64,000 nt of DNA from assembly GCA_023935145.1 (NCBI GenBank), contig CM043701.1:72602817-72666816 (forward strand). The letters run 5' to 3'. Shown piece after piece: positions 1 to 9,918 of the stretch. The stretch's first letter is position 1; every line of letters begins with the position of its first letter. A program made the translations under genes and the position numbers. Origin of the DNA: Bretschneidera sinensis. Taxonomy: Eukaryota; Streptophyta; Magnoliopsida; Brassicales; Akaniaceae. The notes beneath the pieces are model-generated. The model searched no databases, had not been told where the DNA came from, and saw only the letters and a program-made list of their open reading frames with translations.

Positions 1-690
1 GCGATATTTATGTTGTGTTACTTAACTTGATTAATACCTGCTTTTATTTAAATTCCTCATATATATATGTCTGATCAATATGTGCACGTGGTATGGACTT
101 TTTAGTTAGATCAATTTAGATGACCGAGTCCTGGGTCTGACATTAGTAACAAAAGATATCCACACCGGATTCTTGGGTTAATCAACATGGAAAACCAGGA
201 GTAGATACCATGCCCTAGGTCCCGTGTGGTTGTCGATTTTCACAGATCCTATGTTCTCTTAAGGAACAACTCAGCATACACCAGGTCGAATCCCTTGAGA
301 GAGAAAAGAGTTAGAGTTAATACCATGCCTAACTCATTGCTTAGGGAGATCAATAGCTTAAGGAGTAGATACCATGCCCTTAGGTTGACAAACATTAGGT
401 ATTCATGACATGAGTAAAGCATCAGCATACTGTTATATTGTGGTAGCATAATTAGTGGTGGATATTAAGTCCCTACGCCTTTATCTTTATTATTTTATCT
501 TTATCAAAATCAACTATTTTATTATTTCTATCTTTTTACATTACGAATATAATTCTAAAACTGAACTTTACCAATCCCTGTGGATATGATCTTGCTTTCA
601 CACACTATACTACACTGTTGACCTTATACACTTGCAAGTAAAACAAGTACGATTATTTGTTTATTAATTTAGGTGGGTAATCGCACAACA
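1..690 (+). mobile_element. Athila-type LTR (3' end), truncated by window edge
   Basis: This is the downstream part of a gypsy LTR of the same family as the LTRs at 41741-43017 and 49195-50491. It keeps the repeated GTAGATACCATGCC-type motifs (about 199-220 and 361-380), the 'caatccctgtgg' block near 570, and the family terminus ending in CACAACA at 690. No primer-binding site follows, so it is a 3' LTR or a solo LTR. It runs opposite to most elements in the left block. Confidence 0.85.
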
Positions 691-1969
691 ATATGGTGTT
701 AGACGTTAGAGTGAGGTTGCATTTCATGCTTTTGGAGAGCCACACAAGTTGGGAGATGATGAGTTTGAGGGCCTTAGAGGAAACTATAGAATTCCTGTAT
801 AGTACACGCTTAGGGTGGCTAGGGTAGGAGAGAGGGCTTACGAGATCGATTCCTATGAGTTATATGTGTATATGCACTAATTGAAGGTCGGCCTTCGGCT
901 CCTCCTCCCCGTGTCACCTTATATCACTATGGAATAGCCCTTTGCCAACCAGTCCCCAATTCAATCCATCTTCTAGTAGGTTTATCTACGTTTGTTAGAA
1001 ATTTGGAAGGTTTCTCAATATAAATGATTTTAAGACCATGGTTCAAATTAGTCATCATATGGAGTATAGTTGAGTCGTTCTAAGCAAGAGGGCAATGAAA
1101 GGGAAGCCAACCTCTATAAAGAAGTGAAAGAACAAATTCTTCTTTGTTCAAAGTGAGAACAACTTTGGAGTTCCGAGGAAATGGGACTTAACCTTCATAA
1201 AGAAGAATGAAAAGCCAACCCTTAGCGAGGAAGATGAGAATATGTAAGGAATATGATTGTTATAGAGGCTTTTTCCTTAGAGAACAATATTGACTTGGCT
1301 AGGTTCGGCCTTTGTCTTGAAGAGAGAATAAATCAGAGTCTTTATCTTTATTTTGTTTTGTGATATATGCCTTGATCTGATGTACCCTTTACTTGTGCAG
1401 ATACGGAACCTAATATGGCTCAGATTTGGAGAGAGGTCAAGAGGGCCAAGAGATAAAAGCTTTTAGATTATGTTCTTGGAAGTCAGCTCTCGGAGAAGAA
1501 GGAGTGAGAATCGTCTTCCCAAGAGCAGTCCTAAAACATTTCTCTTACTCTTCCAATGCCTATTGCTTAATGAAGTGGACACTTTTGGTGTTGACTTCTC
1601 TTTGTCCACTTGTGTGTTGAGTTCAGAATTTCCTTTGGTGATTGTTTGTTTAAGTTACAAAAAGTGTAGAAAGTTTTTTTTGCAATACTCGAGAAGATCT
1701 GAAAGAGTAGGAAGCTTGGGACTTCTTCCTTATGGGTTAAGAGATCTAAGGAAGGGAAGCTTGGGGCTTCATCCTCATTCCTTGTCTATGTAATTACTCC
1801 GAGGAAGGAAGGAGGTCAGAGCCTTTTTTTTCTCTATTTTGTTAAAATAGGTGTCTCAAAGGGAAAGGATCTTGGGGCCCTTCCTCTTTAATGGAATAAA
1901 ATCAAAAATTTTATTGATAATGTCTAGAGACTACATAACTTAAGCAACAAATAGATGAATAAATGAATT
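691..1969 (-). other. 3' non-coding tail of Tat-1, no gene seen
   Basis: This stretch lies beyond the stop of the Tat integrase on the minus strand and before the LTR at 1-690. It holds loose short repeats around 1700-1880, where 'gaagcttggg' followed by CTTCCT-like blocks recurs three times. I see no conserved protein in any frame. The short open frames here are not supported. Confidence 0.5.
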
Positions 1970-3125
1970 CTACTGATAGAATTTTTGGAGATTCTCAACG
2001 TTCCAAGTTCGAGGTATTGGGTTACCACTGAGGTCTTTAAGTTCGAAGGTTCTAGCTCGGTAGACTCTTTTGATGTGAGACAGTCCTTCCCAGTTTGGGA
2101 AGAGCTTTCCTGTTTCCTAAGGATGAGATACTTCCTTTCTTCTAAGTACCGTTTAACCTGTGAATTTTAGTATCGTGAAACCATCTGATGGTAAGGAGCA
2201 CGTTTGATTTGAGCTTTGTCCTTTACCTTGTCGATCAGGTTGACATTCATCTTAAGGGCCTCTTCATTGTTGGCCTTGTCAAATTTTTGTACCCAAAATG
2301 AGGGGTCCCTATCTCGAGGGGAATGACTGCTTCTGATCCATAGGTTGGAAAGAAATGAGTCTTCCCGGTTAGAGTCCGAGTAGTCATCCAGTATGCCTAG
2401 AGGACATTTGGAAAGTGTCTAACACACTGTTTATCACCATTTTTTGGTCTCTTCTTAATGCCTTGTAGTAGGGTCCTATTGGTTACTTCAGCTTGCCCAT
2501 TAGCTTGGGGGTAGCCCATGTAAGACAAACGATGTTCAATTCCGAGATCTTGGCAAAAATTGAATTGCTTTTCGTTGTCGGTAATAAGTATTCTCGGTAT
2601 TCCAAATCGACACACGATGGATTTTCATACAAATTCTCGGGTCTAGTAGTTAGTAATTTTTTCGAGGGGCTCAACTTCTGTCCATTTAGTGAAGTAATCT
2701 ATGGTGACTCTTAGGTGTTTCTTCTATTTTGGAGCTTCTCAAAAGGTCCTAAGGATGTTCATTCCCCATATAGCGAAGGGATATGGGCTAGCAATTGATG
2801 TTAGTGGATTGGCGGATCGTCGAGGCACGGAGGTGTACTTCTTAACTATATTAATGGTGTCATGTAGCATTTTCGGCTAGTAATACCCGTGTCAAAGTAT
2901 TTTATGGGCCAGAGCTCGGCTTCCAAGGCGATTGCCACATATGCCTTCGTGGATCTCTCGGAGGGCATAATTGACTTCAGTCGGCCCAAGGCACTTTAAG
3001 TATTGAGTCATGAGGCTTTTTTGTATAACTGCCCTTTAATGATCGTGAATCACGAGATATGAGAAAGGACTTTCTTGGAGTTATTCTTTTGATCAGGGAT
3101 TTTTTCGTCCCTCAAGTATTGGAGG
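1970..3125 (-). pseudogene. pol: Tat-1 integrase (broken)
   Basis: Read on the minus strand this is the integrase of a Tat-lineage gypsy element. It shows a zinc-binding region around 2850-2960 (HEGICGNR then YYWP), a core with ITDNEKQF near 2580 and QANGQAEVTNRTL near 2490, and the typical C-terminal end around 1990-2110 (NWEG, then YELEDL-like and PRTWNVENLQKFYQ) just before the stop at 1970. Frameshifts and stops break it repeatedly. It is the 3' part of the oldest element; its upstream parts lie beyond Cop-1 and Ath-1. Confidence 0.8.
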
Positions 3126-3159
3126 AGGCAAGTCGTGCTAACAAATCTGGTTTTAAATT

Positions 3160-3771
3160 TTGTGCTCAGCACACTTGCGTTATTCGAAACTTTTCGAAAG
3201 TTCCAGCGAGTTTGTGAGCTTTTTCTATGTATCTGATGATCTTGACTACTCTTACTTCATATTCACCAAACATCTGATTAACCACAAACTGTGAGTCGTT
3301 GTAATCTTCCAAGGCTTGAACGGTTAATATTTTTGCGAGTTTCATCCCTGCGAGCAATGCTTTATACTCACCTTCATTGTTTGAAGCTTTGAACTCGAAC
3401 TTAAGGGTGTATTACATCGCGAAGCCTTCGGGGCTGGTAAGTATAAGCTCGACCCCACTACCAGAACTATTTAGGGATCCATCAACATAAAACGTCCATC
3501 CTGGTGCTTGCTCGACCTTTTCAAATTCTTGCCTCTTAGGGGGCATTTCAGAGGGTGTAGTCTTCACTATGAAATCAGTTAAGGTATGTGCTTTGATGGC
3601 TGTCTGAGGCTTGTAACAAATCTCAAACTCTCCTAATTCTATGGACCACTTTACCATCCTTTCTGAGATATCGAGCTTGTGGAGTATTTGCCTAAGAAGT
3701 TGATCAGTCATCAGAGTGATAGTATGAGCCTAAAAGTAAGGTCTTACTTTTCAAGTTGTAATCAAGAGGAC
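3160..3771 (-). pseudogene. pol: Tat-1 RNase H and archaeal-type RNase H (5' part displaced)
   Basis: The minus strand encodes the end of a retroviral-type RNase H (RPYF near 3745, then MTDQLLRQ, and EICYKPQ as the linker). A second, archaeal-type RNase H follows, with FYVDGS near 3480, NNEGEYKALLAG near 3370 and a later aspartate in YNDSQFV near 3290. Two RNase H domains in tandem are known for the Tat lineage and support that assignment. The upstream half is at 19285-19569: removing Cop-1 and one copy of its target duplication brings the frame back in register. Stops and a frameshift are present. Confidence 0.82.
3767..3771. repeat. Target-site duplication of Cop-1, left copy
   Basis: AGGAC here pairs with AGTTC at 19285-19289 (3 of 5 bases agree). 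The match is weak alone, but excising Cop-1 with one copy restores the Tat-1 RNase H frame exactly. Confidence 0.6.
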
Positions 3772-4326
3772 TATAGATTGAGGTTCCAGTCCAAGAGTGG
3801 GGGTGAATTGGGTTTTTAAAAACTTTCACTAATTACTTGCAATTTTATAAAAATAGTTAAATGCAAAAGCGTATAAACAAGTCATGTGCTTTAAATAAAA
3901 GAGTTTAAGGAATAGAAGGTGCAAATTCAGTTTATAGTGGTTCGGCAATATCGAATTCGTTCCGACCCTACATCCACTCTCTTCAAGGAACCTCCTTGAA
4001 GTGATCCACTAAAACTCTTAGTCGTACAACTTCACAGCTGTTGTATAAACCTTACAAACAATCCCTTCCACTTGGAAGCTTATCCTTTCCTCTCGGAAGC
4101 TAATCTCTTCCTTGCGGAAGTTAATCTCTTTACAATAAATATAAGTTGTTGTATAGTAAATGGTAGAGAGATAGCAATGAATGCTTTTACAAATAAACAA
4201 TATCTCTCTTTCAAAGTAAAGCTTGAAGAATGGCTCAATAATGAATGTTTCAAAGCTTTTGTGTATTAATGAGCAAAAATTGAATTGAATATCTAATCTC
4301 TTGTTCTTAAATGCTTATTGGAGTGG

Positions 4327-4441
4327 ATTTATATAGCTTTGAATTAATATGACCGTTTGGTACTGACTTGGTACGTTTTGGTACATTAAATGCTCAAGTC
4401 TGGAGCCTTAACGGTCATATTTTTTGAATTACCTTTATATA
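4327..4441 (-). promoter_or_regulatory. Duplicated TATA boxes in Cop-1 3' LTR
   Basis: TATATAAAT lies at 4327-4335 and TATATAAA at 4434-4441 on the minus strand, within two copies of the same roughly 106-base block. Both lie downstream of the palindrome array. Confidence 0.65.
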
Positions 4442-4537
4442 GCCTTGAATTAATATGACCATTTGGTACTAACTTGGTACGTTTTGGTACATTAAATGCT
4501 CAAGTCTGGCCCCTTAATGGTCATATTTTTTGAATTA

Positions 4538-4676
4538 CCAGTCGACTGGGTCAAGTGAAAAGTCTCACTTTTTAAGGCTGTGAAGAGTACCAGTCGACTG
4601 GGTCATTAGTACTAGTCGACTGTGGATATACTGTCCGAGATGCCAGTCGTCTGGTATAAGGATCCAGTCGACTGGG
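4538..4676. promoter_or_regulatory. CAGTCGACTG palindrome array, Cop-1 3' LTR
   Basis: Exact 10-base palindromes CAGTCGACTG occur at 4539-4548, 4591-4600 and 4664-4673, with near copies at about 4612 and 4643. Each is usually flanked by CC/GG, giving ACCAGTCGACTGGGT. The array lies upstream of the TATA boxes in the sense of transcription, where enhancer-type sites are expected. The binding factor is unknown. Confidence 0.7.
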
Positions 4677-4990
4677 TTGCCCTTCAACCCAGTTTTTCAT
4701 GTTTTGAAATATTTTTGACTTAGAAACGTTTGAATAAATAGTTTTTGTCAAATGATTTTATAAAAGGAGCCATAAGACAAGCTAGTTACCTGAACAACCG
4801 AGATTTATAACTTGTTTCAATACCTTATACCTATACTAGATCTTTTGTCTTGAATTGGTGTCTGATTCGGTTTAGTTATTGCATCTTGATTCTTGGCTGT
4901 ATGCTTTTATCGTTTAAAACACTTAGATAACACTATTAGTATAATTAGAGTAGTGTTTTGTCATTATTAAAATTTAGATGAGGGTCAACA

Positions 4991-5004
4991 ATCTCCCTCT
5001 TTTT
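4991..5004 (-). other. Cop-1 polypurine tract
   Basis: On the minus strand AAAAAGAGGGAGAT directly abuts the 3' LTR start (TGTTGACC). This is the expected plus-strand DNA primer site of the element. Confidence 0.85.
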
Positions 5005-5657
5005 GATGATGATAAAACTAATGAGAGAAAACAGTTTTAAAAACTAAGTGTTAGGTTTTTAGAAAAAATTGGGCAGAGTTTCCTCTTTTTTTTTTTAATA
5101 AAACTAGCATGTAAAAAGTTCAAACAGTTTATAATCATCCCAACCAAGCAACTTAACATTTAGTCTTTATTCAATAAGTTCTTCGGAGCAATGCTCCCCC
5201 TAAATCTATGCTTTATTTTAAGTTTACAGTCTTTTTTCTAATATTTCTCCCCCGTTTTGACAACAGCAGAAAATGGGGTAGTAAACAAAAAAATAAACCA
5301 CATAGACACTACAAACATTAAGATCATGCATAAATAGACTTGTATACGAAAATTAAGAACAATTTGGAGCTGGAAAGACATCCCGAGAATAGCCGAAATT
5401 TTTTATACGTGCATAAGTAGTTACAGCATATATCAGAACAAAGAAGGATTTACATGAAGTAAACATATTGCGTAAAAGTAAAACGAGTATATGAATCATA
5501 ATGTAAACATGAATATAGTCATATAAAGCAAATATCCATACAACACGGGCTTCTAAGAGCCGAAAATGAAAACTATAATGTATGATAAAGTAATGTTCGT
5601 GCCAAGAACAATTAAAACACTATATATATACAACTGAAAATCATAACAAAAGGTAAC
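5005..5657 (-). other. Cop-1 3' untranslated region
   Basis: AT-rich sequence between the extra-ORF stop and the polypurine tract. It aligns with 50620-51269 of Cop-2 (shared 'ggagcaatgctccccctaaatctatgc' type blocks around 5185-5210). No gene seen. Confidence 0.7.
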
Positions 5658-5854
5658 TCAGAGAGCTGGTGAATCAGAGTTGTCTCTTATAAGATCCCGA
5701 ATCTCAGCTAAAGAGCCCTCTGTATGCTCTTGGTGTAGCTCCAAGTCATCTCTGAGGGAGCGGAGGTCATGATGCATGGTGTCAACAAAAGAGCTCAAGC
5801 TCTGGAATCCGGACTGCATAGACAACTGGAGGCTCGTAATAGCATGGAGAAGAT
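5658..5854 (-). pseudogene. Cop-1 extra ORF, C-terminal coiled-coil tail
   Basis: The minus strand encodes about 65 residues with hydrophobic heptad spacing (MQSGFQSLSSFVDTMHHDL, LRSLRDDLELHQEHTEGSL, AEIRDLIRDN) before a TGA at 5658-5660. The same tail is present in Cop-2 at about 51273-51470. It is the 3' end of the extra ORF whose main part is at 11211-12275; Ath-2 lies between. Joining the flanks of Ath-2 reproduces the uninterrupted Cop-2 sequence. No membrane segment is seen, so it does not look like a classical envelope protein tail. Confidence 0.75.
5850..5854. repeat. Target-site duplication of Ath-2, left copy
   Basis: AAGAT here pairs with AAAAT at 11211-11215 (4 of 5). The uninterrupted Cop-2 counterpart around 51460 supports the insertion point. 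Confidence 0.7.
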
Positions 5855-7091
5855 TTTTGGACGATTATCTACCTAAATTATTAAGCAAATAATCGTACAG
5901 TTTTACTTGCAAGTGCACAAGGTCAATGGTAGCATAGTGTGCAAGTGCGAGGTCATTTCCACAGGGATTGGTAAATTTCGATTTAGAATTAATTTCACAA
6001 AGTAAAAATAGATAAAAATATTTATTGGATTTAGATAATAATGATAAGGCGTAGAGACTTGATATCCACCATTAATCATGCTACCCCAACAAAAAAGTAT
6101 GCCAATGCTCTACTCATACTATGAATACCTAATGGTTGTCAACCTAAGGGCTTGGTCTACTCCGTAGGCTATTGATTTCCCTAAGCAACGAGCTAGGCAT
6201 GGTGTATACTCTAACTCTTTTCTCTCTTAAGGGATTCAGCATGGTGTATACTGAGTTGTTCCTTAAGAGAGCATAGGATCTGTGGAAATCGACAACCACA
6301 CAGGACCTAGGGCTTGGTCCACTCCCGGTTTCCCATGTTGATTAACCCAAGAATCCGGTGTGGATATCTTTTGTTACTATTGTTGAACCCAGGACTCGGT
6401 CATCCAAATTGATTCAATTAACTAATCCATTCCACATGCATACGTTGATCAGACACACAAATATAAGGAATTTAAATAAAAATAGGCATTAATCAAATTA
6501 AGAATCACAGCATAAATATTGCAAAGGCACTAATACTGAATTATTGGTTAAACATAATTAGGGCTTCAACCAAGCCCTTACTATAAGTTTAGTTACACAT
6601 AATAAAATAAAAGAAAGAAGAAACCCGAGAGAGCTCCATTAAAGAGTCGTCAATTCTTCGTAGAATCCCCTCTGGCCTCCGACCTCCCGACCTAAAACTA
6701 AAACTAAAAAGGAAGATATGCTCCTCAAAAGGGAGATGCTGCTTCTGTGTTTTAAAAGTCTATTTATAGGGTTCTAAAGGTACCTCGAAACCTTAATTTC
6801 CAAAATAGGTATGGAAGAAATCTTTCCAAAACTGGCTCTGCCGCCTCTTTGTGCGTGTGAGCTCGATCGCATGTTCTGCGCTCGAGCCTACTATGTGTGC
6901 GCTCGATCGCACTAACTCTTTCCAGATCTTCAGTTTTCTTCCTTTAAAGCTTCAAAATGTTTTTTTTCTTCACAAGCCTATAAAAAACATAGAAAACACA
7001 AAAATGAAGTAAAACATAATAAAATATGTAAACAAAGAGCTTAACAAATGTAAATTAAGGGGCTTAAATATGAATATTTAAGCTCCTAGCA
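5855..7091 (-). mobile_element. Ath-2 3' LTR
   Basis: LTR of the Athila-like family, read on the minus strand. It shows the repeated GCATGGTGTATA/GTAGATACCATGC motif, an 11-base inverted repeat (6222-6232 with 6261-6271), a TATAAATA box near 6765-6772 and CTCGATCGCA palindromes at about 6860-6912. It ends against the polypurine tract at 7092. Confidence 0.87.
6222..6271. repeat. Conserved LTR hairpin
   Basis: CTCTCTTAAGG at 6222-6232 pairs perfectly with CCTTAAGAGAG at 6261-6271, with an inner TCAG/CTGA pair. The same hairpin recurs in all Athila-type LTRs of the window (for example 10282-10331 and 19937-19986). Confidence 0.7.
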
Positions 7092-7105
7092 CACCCGCAA
7101 ACTTA
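7092..7105 (-). other. Ath-2 polypurine tract
   Basis: Minus-strand TAAGTTTGCGGGTG abuts the LTR. Other family members have TAAGTTTGGGGGTG, so one G has changed to C here. Confidence 0.8.
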
Positions 7106-8579
7106 CATATTGCTAGTCCCTTAGTAATACGAAACTAAAAACTAAATAAAAAACAAAGACGTAAAGATAAATCCATCATTCATGGTATTTGAAAATTTAA
7201 GTGTCACACAAACCATGATATTTATTCATGAGCAAGCTTAAAGTACAAACCCATATTTGCAATGAATAGGAGTTTTAAATTTTAATTACTTACAAGAGGC
7301 AGGCTAAGGCACCAAAAGTCTGAATCAGTGTATGGTGAACTAGCACATAAAAGATAAAGCTTCCAAATGATTCCAATGTGTAGTGTTTCGGTGTCTTAAC
7401 ATTCATCGAATTCCCTATCAAAATGAACAATAATGACATAGTTTTATTTCCTTTTTTTTTTCTTTTATCGTGAGTTTTTTGTCATGTTGAGTTCCATTAA
7501 GCTTTCTAATTGACCCATGTAGCCAGTGTTTAGCCAATGACTCCCAAACCAGATGGTTTTAGGACATGTGTAAAGACACCTCTAAGAACTTACTAACTCG
7601 AGTAAAAAAGGCTACGAAACTAACTGGTCTCAATGCTTCCAAGAAAAATCCCCACCTTTTGATGTGAACACTCACTGCTTACTAAGGCAAGAGGTCTATT
7701 TACTCAATGGAAACTTTATTTAATGATCATTATATGCATCATTCCCACCTTTTGACATGGCTACAAAACTAACTGGTCTCAATACTTCCAAGCAAAATCC
7801 CCACCTTTTGACGTGAACACTCACTGCTTACTAAGGCTAGAGGTCCAATTACTCAATGGAAACTTTATTTAACAATCATTATATGCATCATTCCCACCTT
7901 TTGACGTGAACACTCACTGCTTACTGAGGCAAGAGGTCTAGTTACTCAGTGGAAAATATATTTAATGATCATTAGGAGCATTTTATTTTCTCTTTTTTTG
8001 CATAATAACATTCTTCTCTATTTTTCTATGCCAAAGTGTTATTCGAACAAGTTATCCGTTTACAGTTAGGTCATGGAAACATATACATAGAAATTATATG
8101 TCATACCTCACACCATTATGTGCTAATGTGCTCGTGTCAGTTTTTAGATCAAACTTGTGAATTCTTAAATGCCAAAAGTAGGCAACTACATCTTAAAACT
8201 CTATTATCAGCTAATGTGTTTAGGATTTTAAGCTCCCTGATGAAATTATATCACAGTATTCTTTTAGATTAACAAAAAACATAATATGAATATGCATTTA
8301 TCTTTTCAAAAAAAACTCGGACAAGTGTGTGAAAGTGTCTCCCATACCCCCAAACTTAAATTACGCATTGTCCCCAATGTGTAAATAACATAGAAAGATC
8401 TGACCTGGGAGATAGAGAAGTAGCTGGGCCAGCATGGCTCATGGCAAACCCCGAAACTTGAACAGATGCATACATTGTCCCTAAAAAAGAAAAACTAACA
8501 TAATACTGGAAAACAAAAAACACAAAAAAAAATAAATAACAATAAATATGAAAAGCAATAAAAAAAATAAAAAGGATAA
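7106..8579 (-). other. Ath-2 3' untranslated region with tandem repeats
   Basis: Non-coding. It contains units of about 92 bases at 7651-7965 with the core TTTTGACGTGAACACTCA followed by TTACTNAGGCAAGAGG and ACTCARTGG. A second polypurine-like tract (8346-8358) lies next to a CATTG-tccc-CAATG hairpin (8364-8382). All of these recur in Ath-1, Ath-3 and Ath-4. Confidence 0.75.
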
Positions 8580-8580
8580 G

Positions 8581-8635
8581 CTGTGGGGTGCCTCCTATGA
8601 GCACTAAGTTTAACGTCTTCAGTCGGACCAAGCCT
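8581..8635 (-). promoter_or_regulatory. Conserved 3' motif (GGCACCCC hairpin region)
   Basis: Minus-strand copy of a block shared by Ath-1 (26308-26368), Ath-3 (47766-47828) and Ath-4 (59851-59906). It reads roughly GCTGAAGAC, AACTTAGYGCTCAT, then RGGAGGCACCCCA. The last part can fold as a short stem (TGGG/CCCA). Function unknown. Confidence 0.55.
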
Positions 8636-8935
8636 TATTCTTCCCTAAAACTAAGATTGGCAGCAACTAGCACAGGTAGTGTCTTATTCTCTCCCATATA
8701 AGCATAAGTCAAATGCTTCGGCAGTTGCTTCAACTCCAAATTTGGTGCCTGGACAATAGAAGGGAAAAAAATAGTATTAGTAGGCACAAGAATTTCAAAT
8801 GGATCGGTATACTTACTTGGATGCTTTGGAGTGGCCTCAAGGAGGTGCACAGTTTCAATGATGTCATCAGTAACATCCTAAGATGATGGCTTTATATTCG
8901 ATCTTGTGAAACTAAGGGTAAGGGTGGTCTCTAAT
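8635..8935 (-). pseudogene. pol: Ath-2 protease-RT linker fragment
   Basis: The minus strand encodes HLLEATPKHPSKY, then VQAPNLELKQLPKHLTYAY, then GENKTLP. This matches the linker between protease and RT of Ath-1 (about 29330-29540). The protease before it and the RT after it are deleted. Confidence 0.75.
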
Positions 8936-8999
8936 GGATCAATGTGATGGAACTGAAAAGCTTGCTCAACAACACCTAGAGTGGGTATTGTTTGGGCTG

Positions 9000-9560
9000 G
9001 AAATTCTCTCTGTTTTCTTTCACTTAGCTCCTTAGCCAATTGCCCCACTTGTACTTCTAGTCTTTGAATGGCTTACTCATGCTTTGTAGTGATTTGCTTT
9101 TGCTCAGTCCGAATTGTATTTCCTCTGCCATGAACTGTTCTTGTGAAGTTATCAGTTATTGTTGCTGAGCTGTCAGTTGCCTCACAATGCTCTTTAGGTC
9201 AATATCCCTTGATTCCGGAACTGTTTAAGCTGCTTGTTGGGAGTTTCTTTGCTGTTCTTGAAGGTTCAAGGCATTTTGATTGTTTCTCCATAAGAGGTTG
9301 GGGTGGTTTCGCCATCCAGGATTATAGGTATTTGCATATATGTTGTAGTTGTTTGGTCCCACACAATTTGCTTGCTCTTGATCTGTAGATGAATACAAAG
9401 GGCAAGTGTCAGTAGTTTGATCAAAATGAGAACATATGGCACATACCTGGAGTTGTTTGGCTCGTGGACTAGGTGAGATGTTTTGAGTAGTCATGGCTTT
9501 TATAAGCATATCTAGCTTCCTCTCCATAGTAGCTAGATAAGCATATCTAGCTTCTGCCAT
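9000..9560 (-). pseudogene. gag: Ath-2 Gag C-terminal fragment
   Basis: The minus strand encodes the zinc-knuckle-like segment CAICSHFDQTTDTCP near 9430, followed by the NxYANTYNPGWRNHPN spacer and then a glutamine-rich stretch (9010-9180). This is the Athila-type Gag C-terminus also seen in Ath-1 and Ath-3. The Gag core is missing: the leader joins directly to MAEARYAY at 9560. Confidence 0.75.
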
Positions 9561-9639
9561 TGGTGCTTCTCCCTCAAATGAATTAGTTGAAAGGCTTCAA
9601 TGCAGCAATTTCAGTACTGCTGCTCGGGTACTCTACGGA

Positions 9640-9735
9640 GCTTTTGCGCTCGAGCGCACTAAGAACAGCACTCGATCGTAATGTGAAGTGCGCACTGTGC
9701 TCGATCACACGTCAGCTTGTGCTCGATCACAAGGC
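9640..9735. promoter_or_regulatory. Leader palindrome cluster, Ath-2
   Basis: GCGCTCGAGCGC near 9650, CTCGATCG near 9670, GCTCGATCAC near 9700 and 9721. Similar clusters precede gag in Ath-1, Ath-3 and Ath-5. Confidence 0.6.
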
Positions 9736-9894
9736 CAGAATTTGCTCTGTTGCAGACCTGAAACAGAAACAAAAAAAAAAAGATAAAAAAAATTTAGGTT
9801 TTTGATAAATAAAATATAAACAAAAAAAGAAAAGAAAATAAAATAAAATAAAATGAAACTAACGAAAATAATTCCAAAAAGAAATTTAGCTTAA

Positions 9895-9912
9895 TCATCG
9901 GCAACGGTGCCA
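9895..9912 (-). other. Ath-2 primer-binding site (tRNA-Asp)
   Basis: Plus-strand TCATCGGCAACGGTGCCA is the tRNA-Asp 3' end (TCCCCGGCAACGGCGCCA) with three mismatches. It lies six bases from the LTR. Confidence 0.85.
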
Positions 9913-9918
9913 AAAACT

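Larger units (their letters stand above)
3772..4990 (-). mobile_element. Cop-1 3' LTR
   Basis: Read on the minus strand it starts TGTTGACCC at 4990 and ends near TCTATA at 3772. It holds a CAGTCGACTG palindrome array (4538-4676), TATATAAA boxes and a CTTCC..GGAAG minisatellite of three units (4063-4128). A tandem duplication of about 106 bases (4328-4433 and 4434-4539) gives two TATA boxes. The 5' LTR at 18133-19284 lacks that duplication, so it probably arose after insertion. Confidence 0.88.

Noticed and set aside
7651..7965. Possible CRISPR-like array because of regularly spaced repeats
   Set aside because: Long diverged units with no unique spacers, present in the 3' region of several plant retroelements; no cas genes.
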